Origin: Thiocystis minor
GTDB lineage: Bacteria; Pseudomonadota; Gammaproteobacteria; Chromatiales; Chromatiaceae
Direction: 5' to 3'
NCBI RefSeq assembly: GCF_016653465.1
Contig: NZ_NHSQ01000045.1
Coordinates: 1-49,659, forward strand
DNA: 49,659 nt
Shown: piece by piece, positions 1 to 6,800 of the stretch
How positions within the stretch are numbered: the first letter of the stretch is position 1
Layout: each line of letters starts with the position of its first letter
The notes under the pieces: model-generated
Told to the model about the DNA's origin: nothing
Database searches by the model: none
What the model saw: only the letters and a program-made list of their open reading frames with translations
Made by a program: the position numbers and the translations under genes

Positions 1-162
1 CAGAAAGCGAGACGCCGCCTGGGTCTCCGCCCAACCATGACACGCGCCCGGAATGCTCGCCGTGGGTCGCTCGGCCAGACGCTCCACCAATTGAACCACC
101 CGCCGATCGCGGCGCGCGTCGCCCAGAGCGATCCCGCGAAATTCGTCTTCTGCCCAGCCCAT
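1..162 (-). CDS. IS4-family (Tn5-like) transposase, N-terminal 54 residues, cut by window edge
   Basis: Reading the minus strand from ATG at 162 gives MGWAEDEFRGIALGDARRD, then a segment with VQLVERLAERPTASIPGA and HGWAETQAASRF. This is the pattern of the Tn5-transposase N-terminal DNA-binding domain (W-x-x-x-E-F, LGD-x-RR, then SIP-x-A and W-A-x-T-x-A-x-RF). The frame runs open off the left edge, so the DDE catalytic domain cannot be judged. It would act as a DNA transposase for the element ending near 232. The start is chosen because homologues begin with this W-x-x-x-E-F segment. Confidence 0.65.
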   Translation of the reverse strand, partial: MGWAEDEFRGIALGDARRDRRVVQLVERLAERPTASIPGACHGWAETQAASRFL

Positions 163-232
163 GCGATCCCCAATGAACGTGAATGCTCAAACCTATTTTA
201 CCCGCACACGGGGAGTTGTGTGTAATGGGATG
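1..232 (-). mobile_element. Partial IS4/IS50-group insertion sequence (one end only)
   Basis: The minus strand carries the start of a Tn5/IS4-type transposase (1-162) preceded by about 70 bp. At 214-232 (minus strand) there is a stretch, ATTACACACAACT, that resembles the outer end of IS50 (TTATACACAAGT core) and is likely the terminal repeat. The other end lies outside the window. The family is inferred from the transposase N-terminus; the exact IS boundary is approximate. Confidence 0.5.
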
Positions 233-304
233 CGTATTGACGCGATAGATGCCCTCTGCCACTTCATGAACATTCGTGGCGTAACGGTGACTCGTCTGCG
301 TCAT
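233..304 (-). pseudogene. 5' fragment of a gene, possibly an MBL-fold hydrolase, cut by the IS
   Basis: On the minus strand an ATG at 304 follows a GGAGA ribosome-binding site. It opens MTQTSHRYATNVHEVAEGIY followed by RVNT before the putative IS end. The segment V-H-E-V-A-E-G-I-Y-R-V-N-T resembles the N-terminus of a group of MBL-fold metallo-hydrolases, in which the first beta strands read A-D-G-I-Y-R-I-S/N-T. Only 24 residues remain, so the family is a suggestion. The reading frame passes into the IS sequence without a natural continuation, consistent with disruption by insertion. Confidence 0.35.
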
Positions 305-867
305 GACATGGTTCTCCGGTGATTTGAAGATCCTGTCCCGACTCGCAGGCCGTCATTGCATTCCGATCACGAACGGCTTTGCGGCCTCGAATAAAATTGC
401 GCGACCAAGCCATCATGCATTCCGCATCCTGGTTAGTTCTACTTTGTTACCTTCAAAAAATCTTTAAGTGTTTAAATTTTATGATAATAAACAAAAATAC
501 ACATAAACAATAGGGTTCTAGTGGCGCGTTGAGCGCCTATAATCACCCATAAACCGCCAACATCTATCTTCAATAGGGGCATAGTAAATGAAGATTTATT
601 GCGCCTAATAAAAAATAACTTAAAATTCATTAATTTATGCGACAGTCAAAGTTAACAAAGTAGAATTAGGAACTTGAGTATAGCTGAGCAATCAATTTCC
701 ACCTCACTGAAGCGATTGGACGGATAGACATTTATGCCATCATTGATGATCGTTCCTACAATTGCCTTGGCATCGATTCGACCGATCTGGAACATTGGTT
801 TTATCCTTGCAAGCGAGGTTGGCCGATCAAACCATCGCAACCAAAGAACAAAAGAGGACACCCGAGG
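305..867. other. Gene-free AT-rich intergenic stretch upstream of moaA
   Basis: No supported gene was found. Positions 420-660 are markedly AT-rich compared with flanking genes. A small hairpin, GGCGC-gttga-GCGCC (523-537), is followed directly by TATAAT (538-543), but no matching -35 box was seen. Short frames here lack ribosome-binding sites and resemble nothing I recognise. The composition suggests foreign DNA next to the IS at the left edge. Confidence 0.5.
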
Positions 868-1854
868 ATGAGCCACCCATCGCTGACCGATCCCTTCGGT
901 CGCCGTATCGACTATCTGCGTCTCTCGGTCACCGACCGTTGCGATCTGCGCTGCGGCTATTGTCTGCCCAAGGGGTTCAAGGGCTTCGAGGAACCCGAAC
1001 ATTGGCTGACCTTCGCGGAGGTGGAGCGCGTGGTCGCCGCCTTCACCGCGCTGGGGGTGCGGCGTGTCCGTCTGACCGGCGGCGAACCCCTGATGCGGCG
1101 CCACCTGCCCGAACTGGCCGCACGGCTGTCCGCTCTGCCCGGTCTGGAGGATCTCTCGCTCTCCAGCAACTGCACCCAGATGGAAGCGCTCGCCGAACCG
1201 CTCAAGCGCGCGGGCGTGCGGCGCCTGAATGTCAGCCTGGACAGTCTGCGCCCCGAGGTCTTCCGTGAGATTACCGGGGGCGATCTCGACCGGGTGCTGC
1301 GCGGGATCGCTGCGGCCTACGAAGCGGGCATGAACCCGATCCGCGTCAATGCAGTGGTGATGCGCGGGGTGAACGACGGGGAGATCGAGGATTTGCTCGA
1401 CTACTGCGCGGCGCGCGGCTTCACCCTGCGCCTGATCGAGACTATGCCGATGGGCGCCACCGGACAGACCGTGGCGAGCGCCTTCGGCGATCTGGGGCCG
1501 ATCAAGCAACGTCTGGAACAGCGTTTCGAGCTGATCTCGGATATTCTCCCCGGCGGTGGCCCAGCCCGTTATTACCGGGTCGGTGGGACCGAAACGCGCA
1601 TCGGCTTCATCACGCCCATCTCCCAGCACTTCTGCGAGACCTGCAACCGGGTGCGACTGACCGTCGACGGCACCCTCTATCTGTGTCTGGGTCAGGACCA
1701 CAGCTATCCGCTGCGGCCGCTGCTGCGCGAAGGGATCGGCGACGCGGAGCTGATCGAACATCTGCGCCGCGCCATTGCGCTGAAACCGGAACGCCATGAG
1801 TTCCGGGAGCGGCCGGAGCAGGTGGTGCGTTTCATGTCGATGACCGGCGGCTGA
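868..1854 (+). CDS. moaA: GTP 3',8-cyclase MoaA (molybdenum cofactor biosynthesis)
   Basis: Radical-SAM enzyme that, with MoaC, turns GTP into cyclic pyranopterin monophosphate, the first step of molybdopterin synthesis in the cytoplasm. The 328-residue protein has the CxxxCxxC cluster motif (C25, C29, C32 in CDLRCGYC) for the SAM-binding [4Fe-4S] centre. It also has the SAM-binding TGGEPL motif, the C-terminal second-cluster cysteines around residues 256-275 (FCETCNRVRL...YLCLG), and the terminal Gly-Gly pair needed for activity. Length is normal for the family. The start at 868 gives the expected N-terminus (DPFGRRIDYLRLSVTDRC). It stands alone on the plus strand; no other moa gene is adjacent. 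Confidence 0.96.
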   Translation: MSHPSLTDPFGRRIDYLRLSVTDRCDLRCGYCLPKGFKGFEEPEHWLTFAEVERVVAAFTALGVRRVRLTGGEPLMRRHLPELAARLSALPGLEDLSLSSNCTQMEALAEPLKRAGVRRLNVSLDSLRPEVFREITGGDLDRVLRGIAAAYEAGMNPIRVNAVVMRGVNDGEIEDLLDYCAARGFTLRLIETMPMGATGQTVASAFGDLGPIKQRLEQRFELISDILPGGGPARYYRVGGTETRIGFITPISQHFCETCNRVRLTVDGTLYLCLGQDHSYPLRPLLREGIGDAELIEHLRRAIALKPERHEFRERPEQVVRFMSMTGG

Positions 1855-1877
1855 TCATTCAATCGAGTGAACCGAGC

Positions 1878-2044
1878 ATGGCTATCGATGACACCAAGAA
1901 GCAGCTCTCAACCGACGAGCGCAAGGCGACGACGCGCGCTCCGACGATCGCGCAAGGGATGCGGGTCAAGGCGGTCAAGGTCGGCCGCAACGATCCCTGT
2001 CCCGGCGGCAGTGGAAAAAATTCAAGAAGTGCAGCGGGCGCTGA
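1878..2044 (+). pseudogene. SEC-C zinc-binding motif small protein, frameshifted and degenerate
   Basis: From ATG 1878 the frame encodes MAIDDTKKQLSTDERKATTR and then KAVKVGRNDPCPGGSGK. That is the SEC-C motif (normally RNDPCPCGSGKKFKKCCG) found at the end of SecA and in many small proteins. Within the A run at 2015-2020 one base is missing. The next frame restores KFKKCSGR and a stop at 2042-2044, exactly where such a 55-residue protein would end. Two of the usual cysteines are also replaced (PGG for PCG, CSG for CCG), so the zinc site is lost. Together these suggest a decaying gene, although a sequencing slip in the homopolymer could explain the frameshift alone. Confidence 0.7.
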
Positions 2045-2066
2045 GGAGTCAGTTGAAAACGATCGG

Positions 2067-3230
2067 CTATCGCACGTGATACGGTTTCGTATTCACGCAC
2101 CCCAGGGCATCGCTGGCATTCACCAACACCGGCTGGATCCAGCCCAATCGGCTTTCGGTCAACCCCTCGCCATAGCGGATGCGCCGAAAGTGGCCGCGCC
2201 GCCAGTGCGGGCGCAGATGGTGCGCGGGTGCCTGGCCGGGCTCATCTTGGTCGCTCGCTGACCCTGTGTCCTGATGCGTGGCGATTCGTGAGCCGATCAG
2301 GATCCGGTCGTAGGCGGTCACCAACTGGCGCCCCAGGCGCTTGGCCTTTTTGGGGCCGAGACCGCGCAGGCGCCGCTCCAGATCGCTGCGCTCGCTGACC
2401 CGCACCTGCTCCGCTTCGGCGAGGTTGAGATAGAGCAGGATCTTGGCCAGCAGGTCGATCACCTCGCCCGCGCGCGTGACCTCGTCTGCTTCCGGGAGCA
2501 CGAACCCCGGCTGATGGGTGATCCAGGCGGAGCGGTAATAGGCGGTGTGGCGGGCAAGTAGGGCGCTCAGCGGCTCGTCCTCGTCCTGGATGTAGAGCAC
2601 GATGTCCTGCGAGGCATCGTCGAGGACGTTGTCCTTGCCGACCGGCGAGCCGGTGATCACCAGCTCCAGAACCCGGGTCTCCCGGGCCGGGTCGAGCCGC
2701 AACGCCCGCACCCGATCGGGCTTCTCATTCAGCCGGCCGTTGCGTGGAATGCGATGCGTGGTCACGTAGGCCCCCTCGACCTCGTGCAGTCCCGAGTCGC
2801 GATTGATGATCCTCAGTGGCGAGGGGCGGGCCAACTCGACGTAGACCGCCGGATAGGGGCAGCGAAAGAAGCGGACCGGCAACTGGGCCGCCAGATCCGT
2901 GGCGGCCAGTTGGGTCTGCAGGGACGTGGCGACCTGCAGAATGGGATCGCCATGGGCGCGCAGGCGGGCGCGGGCCAGCATCAGGACGAAAGTGCCCAGA
3001 TTGAAGCTCCCCGGCGCACCGAGCGAGACCATGGCCAATTGGTGCATGCCCGGAACCGAATTCAGGATCCATTCGGTGGTGGCGGTCTCATCGGTGAGGT
3101 AGGGCCGGAGTCCCTCCAGCAAACCCGTCGGCCCGAGCATGAACTGCTCGGCGGGCTGCTCCAAAGCGACATCGACCCGCACCGGGTGCGGCAATTTCCA
3201 GAGATCGCGGTCATGCAGGCGAAGATTCAT
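2067..3230 (-). CDS. Uncharacterised protein with C-terminal RGHFR-type motif
   Basis: The frame encodes 387 residues from ATG 3230 (MNLRLHDRDLWKLPHP); a GTG nine bases upstream is an alternative start. I do not recognise a catalytic domain. There are no signal peptide or membrane spans. A notable segment near the C-terminus reads HHLRPHWRRGHFRRIRYGEG, followed shortly by a W-I-x-P-V-L-V strand. This R-P-H-x-R-R-G-H-x-R arrangement recurs near the C-terminus of many unassigned bacterial, plasmid and phage proteins, and to my recollection in AcrVA2-like proteins. The rest looks alpha-helical, including residues near 255-330 rich in Leu/Arg. The gene is convergent with the SEC-C remnant and divergent from the heat-shock gene. 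Its function is unknown. Confidence 0.75.
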   Translation of the reverse strand: MNLRLHDRDLWKLPHPVRVDVALEQPAEQFMLGPTGLLEGLRPYLTDETATTEWILNSVPGMHQLAMVSLGAPGSFNLGTFVLMLARARLRAHGDPILQVATSLQTQLAATDLAAQLPVRFFRCPYPAVYVELARPSPLRIINRDSGLHEVEGAYVTTHRIPRNGRLNEKPDRVRALRLDPARETRVLELVITGSPVGKDNVLDDASQDIVLYIQDEDEPLSALLARHTAYYRSAWITHQPGFVLPEADEVTRAGEVIDLLAKILLYLNLAEAEQVRVSERSDLERRLRGLGPKKAKRLGRQLVTAYDRILIGSRIATHQDTGSASDQDEPGQAPAHHLRPHWRRGHFRRIRYGEGLTESRLGWIQPVLVNASDALGCVNTKPYHVR

Positions 3231-3440
3231 CGTGGCCACGCTGGGTGAGTGCCTCCAGGCGCGTCAAGCTCCTGAGTGTGGCCATATCTTAGCGCACAGA
3301 CGCAAGCTGGCGTCAGGATGAAGTGCTCGGTCGCGCTCTTCAAAAGAGGCTGATCCGCGCTTCGTGGCGACTTCCTTGCCGGTGGAACTGGCCGTGCGAT
3401 CGGGTAAATGCCGTCGACGGTCGGTGTCTCGAAAAAATGG

Positions 3441-3467
3441 TTAGCACTCCCCTTGCGCGAGTGCTAA
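3441..3467 (+). promoter_or_regulatory. CIRCE operator (HrcA binding site) of hsp20
   Basis: TTAGCACTC at 3441-3449, a 9-base spacer, then GAGTGCTAA at 3459-3467 is a perfect match to the CIRCE inverted repeat (9-9-9). HrcA binds CIRCE and represses chaperone genes, releasing them on heat stress when GroEL is occupied. It lies 109 bases upstream of the Hsp20 start, so it sits in or next to the promoter. A CATAAT at 3483-3488 may be the -10 box. Confidence 0.95.
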
Positions 3468-3492
3468 CCCGGTGCTACTTTGCATAATGTAG

Positions 3493-3573
3493 CAGCCGCC
3501 CATTCGGGGACTGTTGGCTGGCGGTTCAATCGAACGCCAATTGCTTGTTCATATTGCTCAATTGGAGGATATG
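3493..3573 (+). promoter_or_regulatory. ROSE-like RNA thermometer in the hsp20 5' leader
   Basis: Three hairpins can be drawn: 3493-3520 (CAGCC with GGCTG), 3520-3538 (GGCG-G-TTC with GAACGCC), and a start-proximal one at 3551-3572. In the last, ATATTGCTC (3551-3559) pairs with GAGGATAT (3565-3572) and masks the GGAGGA Shine-Dalgarno. Pairs are A-U, U-A, A-U, U-A, U-G, then a bulged G at 3556, C-G, U-A, C-G, with loop AAUUG. A UUGCU segment facing the ribosome-binding site with a bulged G is the hallmark of ROSE thermometers of small heat-shock genes. The structure was drawn by eye and not folded computationally. Confidence 0.75.
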
Positions 3574-3575
3574 TC

Positions 3576-4046
3576 ATGACCACACTCGACTTTTCACCGC
3601 TGTTCCGCTCCATGATCGGCTTCGATCGTCTGGCCAATGCGCTGGAGACGGCCTATCGCAGCGAGCCCGGCGGCTATCCGCCCTACAACGTCGAGCTGCA
3701 AGACGAAAATCGTTACCGCATCACGCTAGCCGTGGCCGGCTTTGGCGAGGGCGAGCTCGGTATCGAGGCGAAGGAGAATCTGCTCACTGTTTCCGGCCAA
3801 CGCCAGGCGACGGAGGCGGAGGGTAATTTCCTCTATCGCGGCATTGCCAACCGCAGCTTCGAGCGCAAGTTCCAGCTCGCCGACTACGTGAAGGTGGTCG
3901 ATGCCAAGCTGGAGAACGGTCTGCTGCACATCGACCTGGTGCGCGAGGTGCCGGAGTCGATGAAGCCGCGGCGCATCGAGATTCACGGAGCAGGTACGAG
4001 CCCCGTGATCGAGCATGACGCGGCGGAGCAGGCCAAGGCGGCTTGA
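3576..4046 (+). CDS. Small heat shock protein, Hsp20/IbpA family
   Basis: 156-residue holdase chaperone that binds unfolding proteins in the cytoplasm and hands them to DnaK/ClpB. The alpha-crystallin domain spans about residues 30-130, with the bacterial class A signature: PPYNVELQDENRYRITLAVAG (21 residues, PP at about 31), then GIANRSFERKFQLADYVKV, and a late ENGLLHIDL strand. An N-terminal LFRSMIGFDRL segment is typical of IbpA. The start at 3576 is fixed by GGAGGA at 3564-3569. Control appears double: CIRCE for transcription and a ROSE-like leader for translation. It is monocistronic, with a hairpin following. The IbpA-type C-terminal I-x-I motif is not obvious; RRIEIHG is the nearest candidate. 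Confidence 0.93.
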   Translation: MTTLDFSPLFRSMIGFDRLANALETAYRSEPGGYPPYNVELQDENRYRITLAVAGFGEGELGIEAKENLLTVSGQRQATEAEGNFLYRGIANRSFERKFQLADYVKVVDAKLENGLLHIDLVREVPESMKPRRIEIHGAGTSPVIEHDAAEQAKAA

Positions 4047-4082
4047 TGACGGCATACTGAAATTGCCGCTCTTCTGAAGGTG

Positions 4083-4111
4083 AGAAGGCTGGGCTAAGTG
4101 CCTGGCCTTCT
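4083..4111 (+). terminator. Possible terminator hairpin after hsp20
   Basis: AGAAGGC (4083-4089) pairs with GCCTTCT (4105-4111), and an inner GGGC/GCCT extends the stem to about 11 pairs. The following gctgttt has only a short T run, so this is a weak intrinsic terminator or an mRNA-stabilising hairpin. Confidence 0.45.
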
Positions 4112-4281
4112 GCTGTTTGCCATCCGACTCGTTTAGCGACCTCCGAGAGGGGGGCGACTTACTCCGAGGGAGCCTCAGACCTCCAGCAAGACCATAGACC
4201 CTTCTAAGCGCGGGTTTTTTAATGCCGGCTGGGATCCTGCCGCGCGGCACCGACGACGAAGGCTTCCCGCGCGGCTCCGGG

Positions 4282-4881
4282 CTACATCCGCACACCGCGC
4301 TGCTCTAATTGACGCCGCAGGATTGGATCTGTCCGGTTCTTCGAGGTAGCGGCTTTCATGAAAACCACGACGCGGTCAATATCGCGAATCACGCCCAAGA
4401 GAGTGTCTTCTTGCGGATAAAGCATTCCGAACGACTCGAAGGCGATGTCCATCAGATGTTCGTCGGCGCGAGCGATGCCGATCGCATAAGCGATGTTGCA
4501 GCCAAGCCCTGATTGGTGATGATGAACGCGGTCGGCAAACCCCCGCCAAGCATTCACCCAGCCACTCCATTCCAGCGCCGAGACACTATCGCGACCGGTC
4601 CGCAGAAACAAGGTGAGTTTCACCAGTTCCGCTTCCCAGTCCCAATAGGGACTTTTCAATTGCTTGCGCAGGCGAGCAATGGTGCGTCCGTGATATTGCT
4701 GGCAATGGTCGCACTGATAATAGAGCGCCAACGCATACGCGATATATTCGCGATCAATCTCGCTGAGGGTAAAAGGATCGGATTCTCCTGGCACCCCAGT
4801 AAATGTGTGCGCGTGTAGTTCGTTAAGAACGTCATTGAAAGGCTGTCCTTGCACGGACTCTCTTACAGCTTGAACGACCAC
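4282..4881 (-). CDS. AhpD-like / carboxymuconolactone decarboxylase family protein
   Basis: 199 residues. A CxxC-x3-H motif (C57, C60, H64 in QCDHCQQYHG) sits after a helix reading REYIAYALALYYQ. This is the AhpD-type thiol centre that acts as a peroxide-linked disulfide reductase or a decarboxylase-like redox site. The downstream helices (WEAELVKLTLFLRTGRDSV) fit the all-helical fold. Members commonly handle alkyl peroxides or related thiol redox, but the substrate is not shown here. It is convergent with hsp20 and on the same strand as cbpA further right, about 320 bases away. The start at 4881 is the most upstream plausible one; no strong ribosome-binding site was seen. Confidence 0.75.
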   Translation of the reverse strand: MVVQAVRESVQGQPFNDVLNELHAHTFTGVPGESDPFTLSEIDREYIAYALALYYQCDHCQQYHGRTIARLRKQLKSPYWDWEAELVKLTLFLRTGRDSVSALEWSGWVNAWRGFADRVHHHQSGLGCNIAYAIGIARADEHLMDIAFESFGMLYPQEDTLLGVIRDIDRVVVFMKAATSKNRTDPILRRQLEQRGVRM

Positions 4882-5202
4882 CTTGAACCTCGTGAGAAAA
4901 TAATATGTCAGGGCTCGATGCTCGGCACCGAGAAGATTCTCCGCAACGCGCGATCCGGCATGACCTGATGTGGCCGCATCGTTACGTGAGTCAAAGACTT
5001 GGGGGCAAAACGCCGAAACGCCATCTCCGATACGCTTTTTCGGAATGGCTGGCGCTGTAGATATGTGGCGGGACCAAGCGTTATTTTTGACGAAAAGGGA
5101 TGATCATGTCTATCTTCATATTGAACGCCTGCAAGACTGCATTTGGTTGGCGGTCCACCTTCATCCATCGGCGGCCTGTCGGACGTCACCTTGAAAGCGG
5201 CT
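4882..5202. other. Intergenic region without supported gene
   Basis: About 320 bases between the AhpD-like gene and cbpM. Several short frames exist on both strands, but none has a ribosome-binding site, recognisable motif or compositional support. I see no hairpin with a T tract and no clear repeat. Confidence 0.5.
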
Positions 5203-5541
5203 TTAGCGAGGCGCGCGGGTCTCGCCGAGTTGCCGTTCGAGTGCATGCAATCGCTCGCGCAGGCGGTCCAGTTCATCGAGCAGGTCGAGCGCGAGGGCGG
5301 CGCCGGCGAGATTCAGATCCAGATCGCGCTGGAGTCGGACGGCGCGGCGGGCGCGGCGAACCTCCTCGCCGCTAAAGCGCCAGTCCTCTGGCTGTCCGCC
5401 CTGGGGGCGCAGCATGCCCTCGACCACCATGAGTTCGATGACTCGCCCATTGGCGCCGCAAAGCTGGGTGAGTTCCGTTAGCGAAACGGTCACGGCTTCA
5501 TCCAGCACGATCCCTTCGATGACGGTCTCGATCTGCGCCAT
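5203..5541 (-). CDS. cbpM: Chaperone modulator CbpM
   Basis: 112-residue helical protein with a MerR-like winged-helix N-terminus (VSLTELTQLCGANGRVIELM...GMLRPQG) and a C-terminal helix with heptad character (ALDLLDELDRLRERLHALER). CbpM binds the J-domain of CbpA and blocks its DnaK stimulation and DNA binding. It lies three bases after the cbpA stop on the same strand, the classic cbpAM arrangement, so the two are co-translated. The start at 5541 gives MAQIETVIEG with the expected first strand. The downstream end has no clear terminator. Confidence 0.9.
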   Translation of the reverse strand: MAQIETVIEGIVLDEAVTVSLTELTQLCGANGRVIELMVVEGMLRPQGGQPEDWRFSGEEVRRARRAVRLQRDLDLNLAGAALALDLLDELDRLRERLHALERQLGETRAPR

Positions 5542-5544
5542 GGA

Positions 5545-6474
5545 TCAGACTCCCAACTCGGCCCGCGGGTTGAAGTTCAGACGCTCAGCCATGAGTCGAT
5601 ACGCCTCGCGCGCGGCCTCGGTGTTGGCTGGCGGTGCGACGATCTCCAGCACCACGATCGTGTCGCCGGGCGGCTTGCCGGGCAAACCGCGTCCTTTCAG
5701 ACGCAGCTTCTGTCCGCTCTGGGAGCCCGCCGGGATCTTCAGGCTCACCGAGCCGCCCAGGGTCGGCACGGTCACGGATGCACCCAGGGCCGCCTCCCAG
5801 GGGGCAATGGGCAGACGCAGCTGGATATCCTTGCCGTCCGGCGTGAAATGCCGATGGGGAGCGATCTCGATCTCCAGGTAGAGATCACCGGACGGGCCGC
5901 CATTCAGGCCGGCCGAACCCTGTCCCGCGAGCCGGATCTGCCGGCCCTGGGTGACGCCTTCCGGGATGCGGACGTTCAGGGTGCGCGAGCGCGTGCTCCG
6001 GCTGCCGTCCGCGGCGGTTTCCTGCGCGTCGAGCTTGATCTGACGGGTCGCGCCGCGATAGGCGTCCTCAAGATCGATCACGATTTTGATGCTCTGGTCC
6101 TGGCCGCGGCGGCGGCGGGTTTCCCGATGATCGGAACGGAAGGCGCGTCCGAAGACGCTGGCGAAGAAGTCGCTGAAGTCGGCGGTCTCGTTCGGATCGA
6201 AATGGAACTCCCGATTGCCGGCGCCGCCGGGCGGCGGACGGAAATCCTGCCCGGCGCGCCAGTTGCTGCCGAGCGCGTCGTAGGCGGCACGTTTCTCCGG
6301 ATCGTGCAGAACCTCGTTGGCCTCGTTGACCTCCTTGAAACGCGCCTCGGCGTTCGTTTCCTTGCTGACGTCCGGGTGAAACTTGCGCGCCAGCCGGCGA
6401 TAGGCGCGCTTGATCTCGTCTTGCGAGGCGTTGCGCGCCACGCCGAGGGTTTTGTAGTAGTCCTTGTATTGCAT
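5545..6474 (-). CDS. cbpA: DnaJ-class co-chaperone CbpA (curved DNA-binding protein)
   Basis: 309 residues. The J-domain (1-70: YKDYYKTLGVARNASQDEIK ... HPD in KFHPDVSKE) stimulates DnaK ATPase. A Gly/Phe-rich linker follows (about 75-125, with FRPPPGGAG), then two C-terminal substrate-binding beta domains (about 130-300). The DnaJ zinc-finger cysteines are absent, which separates CbpA from DnaJ. The linker carries ETADFSDFFASVFG. Together with cbpM just downstream it forms an operon. In E. coli CbpA is also a nucleoid protein of stationary phase. The region upstream (6475-6796) carries inverted TTAAACCGCG repeats, but no clear heat-shock promoter was found. Confidence 0.93.
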   Translation of the reverse strand: MQYKDYYKTLGVARNASQDEIKRAYRRLARKFHPDVSKETNAEARFKEVNEANEVLHDPEKRAAYDALGSNWRAGQDFRPPPGGAGNREFHFDPNETADFSDFFASVFGRAFRSDHRETRRRRGQDQSIKIVIDLEDAYRGATRQIKLDAQETAADGSRSTRSRTLNVRIPEGVTQGRQIRLAGQGSAGLNGGPSGDLYLEIEIAPHRHFTPDGKDIQLRLPIAPWEAALGASVTVPTLGGSVSLKIPAGSQSGQKLRLKGRGLPGKPPGDTIVVLEIVAPPANTEAAREAYRLMAERLNFNPRAELGV

Positions 6475-6605
6475 CGCAACGTCTCGGGAAAATGGGCGGA
6501 CAGATACTCGGAGAAACCCGAATCATCGCCGAGAATGGGGACGATGGGGAGCGATTGCATCTTTCCGCCGGGTCCAGGCTGCAATCGGATGACGCCCTGG
6601 ATGTC

Positions 6606-6800
6606 TCTAAACCGCGTCCGGTAAGGTATGCGTAGTTTTGAGTGGTCAGCCAAGTTGGCACCCATCTGCGATGTCGGCGTCGACGCGGTTTAACGATTTA
6701 ATTTTGAAACACTTTAAACCGCGCCAGCTCCGACGATCATAGAGGCTTCCGGGGTCGATTCAATCCATAAACATCGCATACCGCGCCGGGCGCGGTTTAA
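6606..6800. repeat. Four copies of a TTAAACCGCG-type repeat in two inverted pairs
   Basis: TAAACCGCGTC near 6608 is inverted to GACGCGGTTTAA near 6685. TTTAAACCGCGCC near 6712 is inverted to GGCGCGGTTTAA ending at 6800. The last copy overlaps the stop codon of the Ycf46-type gene, where the hairpin ACCGCGC-cgg-GCGCGGT could serve as a terminator. The same ten bases recur at the stop codon of the PAP2 gene (16857-16866). Confidence 0.6.

Noticed and set aside
652-1797. 381-residue minus-strand frame opposite moaA
   Set aside because: Shadow of moaA; the extra tail into the AT-rich region resembles nothing recognised.
3726-4295. 189-residue minus-strand frame opposite hsp20
   Set aside because: Antisense to a well-supported Hsp20 gene; no supporting signals.
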